Source of the DNA: CAVOAK01 sp963664465
GTDB taxonomy: Bacteria > Pseudomonadota > Alphaproteobacteria > UBA8366 > CAVOAK01
Assembly: GCA_963664465.2 (NCBI GenBank)
Contig: CAXXSU010000009.1
Span: 1 to 64,000 of the forward strand
Direction of reading: 5' to 3'
Length of the DNA: 64,000 nt
This document shows positions 59,947-64,000 of this stretch, piece by piece. The notes beneath the pieces were generated by a model. The model saw only the letters and a list, made by a program, of their open reading frames with translations, was not told where the DNA came from and did no database searches. The position numbers were made by a program, and so were the translations under genes. How positions within the stretch are numbered: the stretch's first letter is position 1; each line of letters starts with the position of its first letter.

Positions 59947-61389
59947 GTGTCGCAGCAGATGCTCAAGTTCGTTTCGATCGAGACCCGCATGCCCAAAAAG
60001 CGTCCTGCGGCACGACGGCGTCGTGATTTCGAAGAAATTTATCATGGCTTCGCACCCGCTGGAGCGGCAGAACAGGCAAGCCGGTGTTCGCAGTGCGGCA
60101 TCCCGTTCTGCCAAGTGCATTGTCCGCTCAGCAATAATATTCCTGATTGGTTGCAGTTGACGGCCGAAGGCCGGCTCGAAGAGGCATATGAACTCGCATC
60201 GGCGACCAACAGCCTGCCGGAAATCTGCGGGCGAATTTGTCCGCATGACCGCCTCTGTGAAGGGAACTGCGTGATCGAGCAGTCGGGCCACGGCACTGTG
60301 ACGATCGGCTCCGTGGAGACATTCATAACTGAGACGGCCTGGGATAACGGGTGGGTCAAGGCGCCAGCTCCGACGCGCGAGCGCCAGGAATCCGTCGGCA
60401 TCATTGGAGCCGGGCCTGCGGGAATGACGGCCGCCGAGCTGCTACGCGGCAGAGGATATCGAGTGCAGGTTTACGATCGCTATGATCGGGTCGGCGGTTT
60501 GTTGATTTATGGCATTCCGAATTTCAAGCTCGAAAAACATTTGGTAATGCGGCGAGCCAACCTGCTGGAAGAAGGGAAAGTTGAATTTTCGCTCGAGTTC
60601 GAAATAGGCCGCGATGCGAGCTTCGCCGAACTGCGTTCCCGGCACGACGTGCTTCTCGTAGCATCGGGCGCCTATCTGCCAAGACGGATAGCGGTGCCAG
60701 GAGTCGGTTTGGGTGGCATCGTGGAATCCCTTGATTATCTCATCGCAAGCAATCGCCGCAGCCTCGGCGACGACGTTTCTGACGATGACCTCGATGCCAA
60801 GGGGCGGCAAGTCGTTGTCATTGGCGGCGGCGACACGGCAATGGACTGCGTGCGAACTGCCGTGCGCCAAGGGGCGACTTCGGTCAAGTGCCTGTACCGT
60901 CGCGACCGTGAAAACATGCCGGGCTCGAGACGCGAGGTTTCACATGCGGAAGAAGAAGGGGTCGAGTTCATCTGGCTGTCGGCTCCGCAAGCCTTTCTGG
61001 GCGACGACGAAGCCGTAGCGGTCCAAGGTGTCAGAACTCAACGTATGCATTTGGGTGAACCAGACGCCACCGGCCGCCAAGTGCCGCAGCCAATCGACGA
61101 TTCGAGTTACATCATCGATGCTGACCTAGTGATTAAGGCGGTTGGATTCGATCCCGAAGATCTCCCTAACCTGTGGGGCGAGCCATCCCTACCAGTCTCG
61201 CGCTGGGGAACATTACGCGTGGATCACCGGACAATGATGACTGAATTGGACGGTGTGTTTGCGGCTGGCGACATCGTTCGCGGCGCATCACTGGTCGTTT
61301 GGGCAATTCACGATGGGCGCGAGGCCGCGAAGGGCATTCATGGCTACCTATCCGAGCGAGCGGGAGTCGCCGCGGCGGCCGCCGAGTAG
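59947..61389 (+). CDS. gltD: Glutamate synthase small subunit
   Basis: 480 residues from the GTG at 59947 with GGGAAGGGAG upstream (VSQQMLKFVSIETRMPKKRP); the ATG at 59923 is an in-frame alternative. The N-terminal 4Fe-4S-binding domain has SRCSQCGIPFCQVHCPL and EICGRICPHDRLCEGNC. The FAD site SVGIIGAGPAGMTAAELLRG, YDRYDRVGGLLIYGIPNFKL, the NADPH site VVVIGGGDTAMDCVRTAVRQ and C-terminal FAAGDIVRGASLVVWAIHDG are intact. It supplies electrons from NADPH to GltB. gltB follows 21 bases downstream. Confidence 0.96.
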   Translation: MSQQMLKFVSIETRMPKKRPAARRRRDFEEIYHGFAPAGAAEQASRCSQCGIPFCQVHCPLSNNIPDWLQLTAEGRLEEAYELASATNSLPEICGRICPHDRLCEGNCVIEQSGHGTVTIGSVETFITETAWDNGWVKAPAPTRERQESVGIIGAGPAGMTAAELLRGRGYRVQVYDRYDRVGGLLIYGIPNFKLEKHLVMRRANLLEEGKVEFSLEFEIGRDASFAELRSRHDVLLVASGAYLPRRIAVPGVGLGGIVESLDYLIASNRRSLGDDVSDDDLDAKGRQVVVIGGGDTAMDCVRTAVRQGATSVKCLYRRDRENMPGSRREVSHAEEEGVEFIWLSAPQAFLGDDEAVAVQGVRTQRMHLGEPDATGRQVPQPIDDSSYIIDADLVIKAVGFDPEDLPNLWGEPSLPVSRWGTLRVDHRTMMTELDGVFAAGDIVRGASLVVWAIHDGREAAKGIHGYLSERAGVAAAAAE

Positions 61390-61410
61390 GTGCCTGGGAG
61401 ATCCAGTGTC

Positions 61411-64000
61411 ATGAATGACTTTGTTAAAGAATGGCGGCAGAACGCCGCATATTTGCGCGCGAACCACGTCTACGACGACGCCTATGAGCATGACTCCTGC
61501 GGCGTGGGAATGATCGCGGCGATTGACGGCAAACCGCGCAGACAGGTGGTGGAAGCCGGCATCGAAGCTCTGAAGTCTGTATGGCATCGTGGTGCTGTCG
61601 ACGCTGACGGCAAGACCGGTGACGGTGCCGGTATTCACGTGCAGATACCGCAGGATTTTTTCAAGGAGCATGTGCGCCGCACTGGCCACGAAGTCGGCCG
61701 CGGTCGCTTAGCGGTTGGCATGGTATTCCTGCCCCGGACCGAGCTTGCCGCTCAGGAACGCTGCCGCGCGATCGTCGAGAGTGAAATTCTTCGCCTCGGC
61801 CACACGATCTATGGCTGGCGTCAGGTTCCGGTAAACGTCGAGGTAATCGGCGAAAAGGCTAACGCGACGCGACCTGAGATCGAGCAGATAATGATCGAGA
61901 ACGCGCGCGATGTAAGGGATCGACAGTTCGAAATCGACCTGTTCGCCATTCGCCGCCGTATCGAAAAGGCAGTCTTGGCGGAAAACATCAACGACTTTTA
62001 CATCTGCTCTCTCAGTTGCCGCTCGGTGATTTACAAAGGCATGTTCTTGGCAGAGCAATTGTCGGCCTTCTACCCGGACCTGCTCGACGATCGTTTCGTC
62101 TCAAATTTCGCCATCTATCATCAACGCTATTCGACCAATACATTCCCGACATGGCGGCTCGCTCAGCCGTTTCGCGTGATCGCGCACAATGGCGAGATCA
62201 ACACCCTGCTCGGCAACATCAATTGGATGAAGAGTCATGAAACGCGAATGGACGATGCAGTGCTGCGCGGTTACATGGACGACATCAAACCGGTGGTTCA
62301 AGGCGGAAGCTCTGATTCAGCGGCGCTCGATGCGGTCTTTGAGCTCCTGCTTCGCGGTCAGCGTGGATTGCCGGAAACGAAGCTCCTTCTGATCCCGGAG
62401 GCATGGGAGAAAGTTGACCTGCTGCCACCGGCCCACCGCGATTTTTATGCCTACGCCAATTCGGTTATGGAGCCGTGGGACGGACCAGCAGCAATTTGTG
62501 CCTTTGGCGGACGCTGGGCGCTGGCTGGCATGGATCGCAATGGCTTGCGGCCAATGCGATACGCCATTACGGGAGATGGTCTGTTAGTGGTCGGGTCGGA
62601 AACCGGAATGGTTCGCGTCGACGAACGCGAGGTGGTCGAAAAGGGTCGCGTGGGGCCGGGACAGATGATTGCCGTCGATTTGGTTGACGGCAAACTGCTT
62701 CATGATCGTGAACTCAAGGATCAGGTCGCCGGATCGCGTCCCTACGGTGAATGGACCGGCAAAATTGCCCGGCTCGACGATCTAATTCGCTCGGGACCGG
62801 GAGAGAAAGGGACGTTCTCGAAGCAAGAGCTCAGACAGCGCCAAATGGTCGTCGGATGGACGCTCGAAGATCTCGAGTTGATCCTCCAGCCGATGGTGGA
62901 GGAGGCAAAAGAGGCGGTCGGATCCATGGGGGATGATACACCGATGGCGGTTCTCTCAGACCGCTATCGTGGGCTCCATCACTTCTTCCGCCAAAACTTT
63001 AGCCAGGTCACGAATCCGCCGATCGATTCGCTGCGCGAAAAGCGAGTAATGAGCCTCGTCACACGGCTCGGCAACCTCGGCAACATCATGGAGGAGGACG
63101 AAAGTCAGCTTGAGATTCTGCAACTCGACTCGCCGGTACTTTTGAACGGTGAGTTCGACGCACTGCGCCGCTATATGGGTGAGACGGTGGTCGAGATCGA
63201 CTGTACATTTTGCCCCGACGATAGCGAGAACGCGTTGCGTGATGCAATCTACCGCGTCCAGACCGGCGCCGAAGACGCGGTAAGAGAAGGCTGTACGCAT
63301 CTCATTCTGCACGATCTCCTTACCGATGCCGACAGGGCGCCGGTACCGATGATCCTCGCCACTGCCGCCGTTCATACCCATCTCGTGCAATCGCAGTTGC
63401 GCACGTTCACTTCACTCAACGTGCGCTCGGCAGAATGCTTCGATGTTCACTATTTTGCGGTTCTGATCGGTGTCGGCGCGACGACCGTTAACGGCTACGT
63501 GGCGCAAGAGTCGATCGCCGACCGGCATGCGCGTGGTTTGTATTCCGGTCTGTCGCTGGACGAGGCGCTGCACCGTTACAAGACGGCGGTCGATGACGGT
63601 CTGCTGAAGATCATGTCAAAAATGGGCATATCGGTCGTTAGCTCCTATCGCGGCGGGTACAATTTTGAGGCCGTAGGCCTTTCTCGGGCACTCACCTCCG
63701 AGTTCATGCCTGGTCTACCAAGCCGCATATCCGGCATCGGATTGTCGGGCATTGAACGCAAGGTGATCGAGCAACATGCGCGCGCCTATGACGAGGACGT
63801 CATCACGCTTCCGATCGGCGGCTTCTACCGCTACCGCCGCGGCGGCGAGGCGCACAACTGGGAAGCCGGCTTGATCCATACCCTGCAGGCCGCCGTCTCA
63901 ACGGATTCATACACAACGTTCCGCAAGTACTCTGAGACGCTGCGGTCGTTGCCGCCAATAAACTTGCGCGACCTGTTGGACTTTGAACCCAAAGAAGCGC
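61411..64000 (+). CDS. gltB: Glutamate synthase large subunit, 3' end outside the window
   Basis: The ATG at 61411 opens a frame that stays open to the window end, about 863 of an expected 1,500 residues. The catalytic Cys of the class II amidotransferase is in YEHDSCGVGMIAAID (exposed after processing), FAIYHQRYSTNTFPTWRLAQ and VIAHNGEINTLLGNINWM are domain motifs, and YSGLSLDEALHRYKTAVDDG begins the central domain. It converts 2-oxoglutarate and glutamine to two glutamates with GltD. gltD-gltB order with divergent upstream inverted repeats; nitrogen control is plausible but not shown. Confidence 0.96.
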   Translation, partial: MNDFVKEWRQNAAYLRANHVYDDAYEHDSCGVGMIAAIDGKPRRQVVEAGIEALKSVWHRGAVDADGKTGDGAGIHVQIPQDFFKEHVRRTGHEVGRGRLAVGMVFLPRTELAAQERCRAIVESEILRLGHTIYGWRQVPVNVEVIGEKANATRPEIEQIMIENARDVRDRQFEIDLFAIRRRIEKAVLAENINDFYICSLSCRSVIYKGMFLAEQLSAFYPDLLDDRFVSNFAIYHQRYSTNTFPTWRLAQPFRVIAHNGEINTLLGNINWMKSHETRMDDAVLRGYMDDIKPVVQGGSSDSAALDAVFELLLRGQRGLPETKLLLIPEAWEKVDLLPPAHRDFYAYANSVMEPWDGPAAICAFGGRWALAGMDRNGLRPMRYAITGDGLLVVGSETGMVRVDEREVVEKGRVGPGQMIAVDLVDGKLLHDRELKDQVAGSRPYGEWTGKIARLDDLIRSGPGEKGTFSKQELRQRQMVVGWTLEDLELILQPMVEEAKEAVGSMGDDTPMAVLSDRYRGLHHFFRQNFSQVTNPPIDSLREKRVMSLVTRLGNLGNIMEEDESQLEILQLDSPVLLNGEFDALRRYMGETVVEIDCTFCPDDSENALRDAIYRVQTGAEDAVREGCTHLILHDLLTDADRAPVPMILATAAVHTHLVQSQLRTFTSLNVRSAECFDVHYFAVLIGVGATTVNGYVAQESIADRHARGLYSGLSLDEALHRYKTAVDDGLLKIMSKMGISVVSSYRGGYNFEAVGLSRALTSEFMPGLPSRISGIGLSGIERKVIEQHARAYDEDVITLPIGGFYRYRRGGEAHNWEAGLIHTLQAAVSTDSYTTFRKYSETLRSLPPINLRDLLDFEPKEA

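Overview
The window is chromosomal DNA of an alphaproteobacterium, probably Rhodospirillales-like (inference from gene order and protein character, no database search). Evidence: chvI-chvG-rapZ-ahcY; tsaE-amgK-murU-addB-addA-trxA; folC-accD-trpA-trpB-trpF-pyrF; ihfB-rpsA-cmk-aroA with a TIGR02300-type gene and tRNA-Ala; rnd-kdsD-lptC-lptA-lptB-rpoN-hpf-ptsN; hsp20 next to a DUF1150 gene. These blocks are typical alphaproteobacterial synteny.

1-7.8 kb is a decayed accessory region. It holds a multiply frameshifted DMT transporter, a frameshifted small gene, a caspase-like protein with three C-terminal repeats broken by three frameshifts and one in-frame stop, and an NTF2-like gene. Two transposons follow whose target genes can be rebuilt exactly: an IS1595-family element (8-bp target duplication) in a VOC/glyoxalase gene and an IS3-family element (3-bp duplication) in a class I methyltransferase gene. 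The methyltransferase lies between tRNA-Arg(CCG) and a 19-bp direct copy of that tRNA's 3' end, as in an island with att sites.

7.8-18.5 kb holds a lipase lipoprotein, a small zinc-finger protein, polA (broken by one extra base), an Ldh-type dehydrogenase, a GST, an Asp/Glu racemase-like gene, and a cobalt locus. That locus has three cobalt-type nitrile hydratase/thiocyanate hydrolase-like genes with a split beta subunit, a lipoprotein, and a canonical cobalamin riboswitch that now leads only into a deletion remnant of the cobalt transporter genes cbtBA. A SCO1-type copper chaperone follows.

18.7-46.3 kb is mostly intact core: envelope-stress two-component system, RapZ, SAH hydrolase, tRNA modification, peptidoglycan recycling, AddAB recombination, thioredoxin, folate, fatty-acid, tryptophan and pyrimidine synthesis, IHF, ribosomal protein S1, CMP kinase and EPSP synthase. 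A 107-bp exact copy of the IS3 left end truncates the TIGR02300-type gene at 46.24 kb.

46.5-64 kb has tRNA-Ala(GGC), a GST, a degenerate S1C protease-PDZ protein, an unknown secreted protein, hsp20 with a possible sigma-32 promoter and ROSE-like thermometer, DUF1150, ptsN, hpf, rpoN, the lpt/kdsD envelope cluster, a short RNase D, tRNA-Leu(CAG), an NDUFA9-like oxidoreductase, uppP, and glutamate synthase gltD-gltB (gltB runs off the window).

Pseudogenes, small tandem duplications and recent insertions are common in the accessory part, while most core genes are intact. Either the genome is in active decay or the assembly carries local indel errors; the polA frameshift is the key test. I found no CRISPR array, rRNA or complete prophage.
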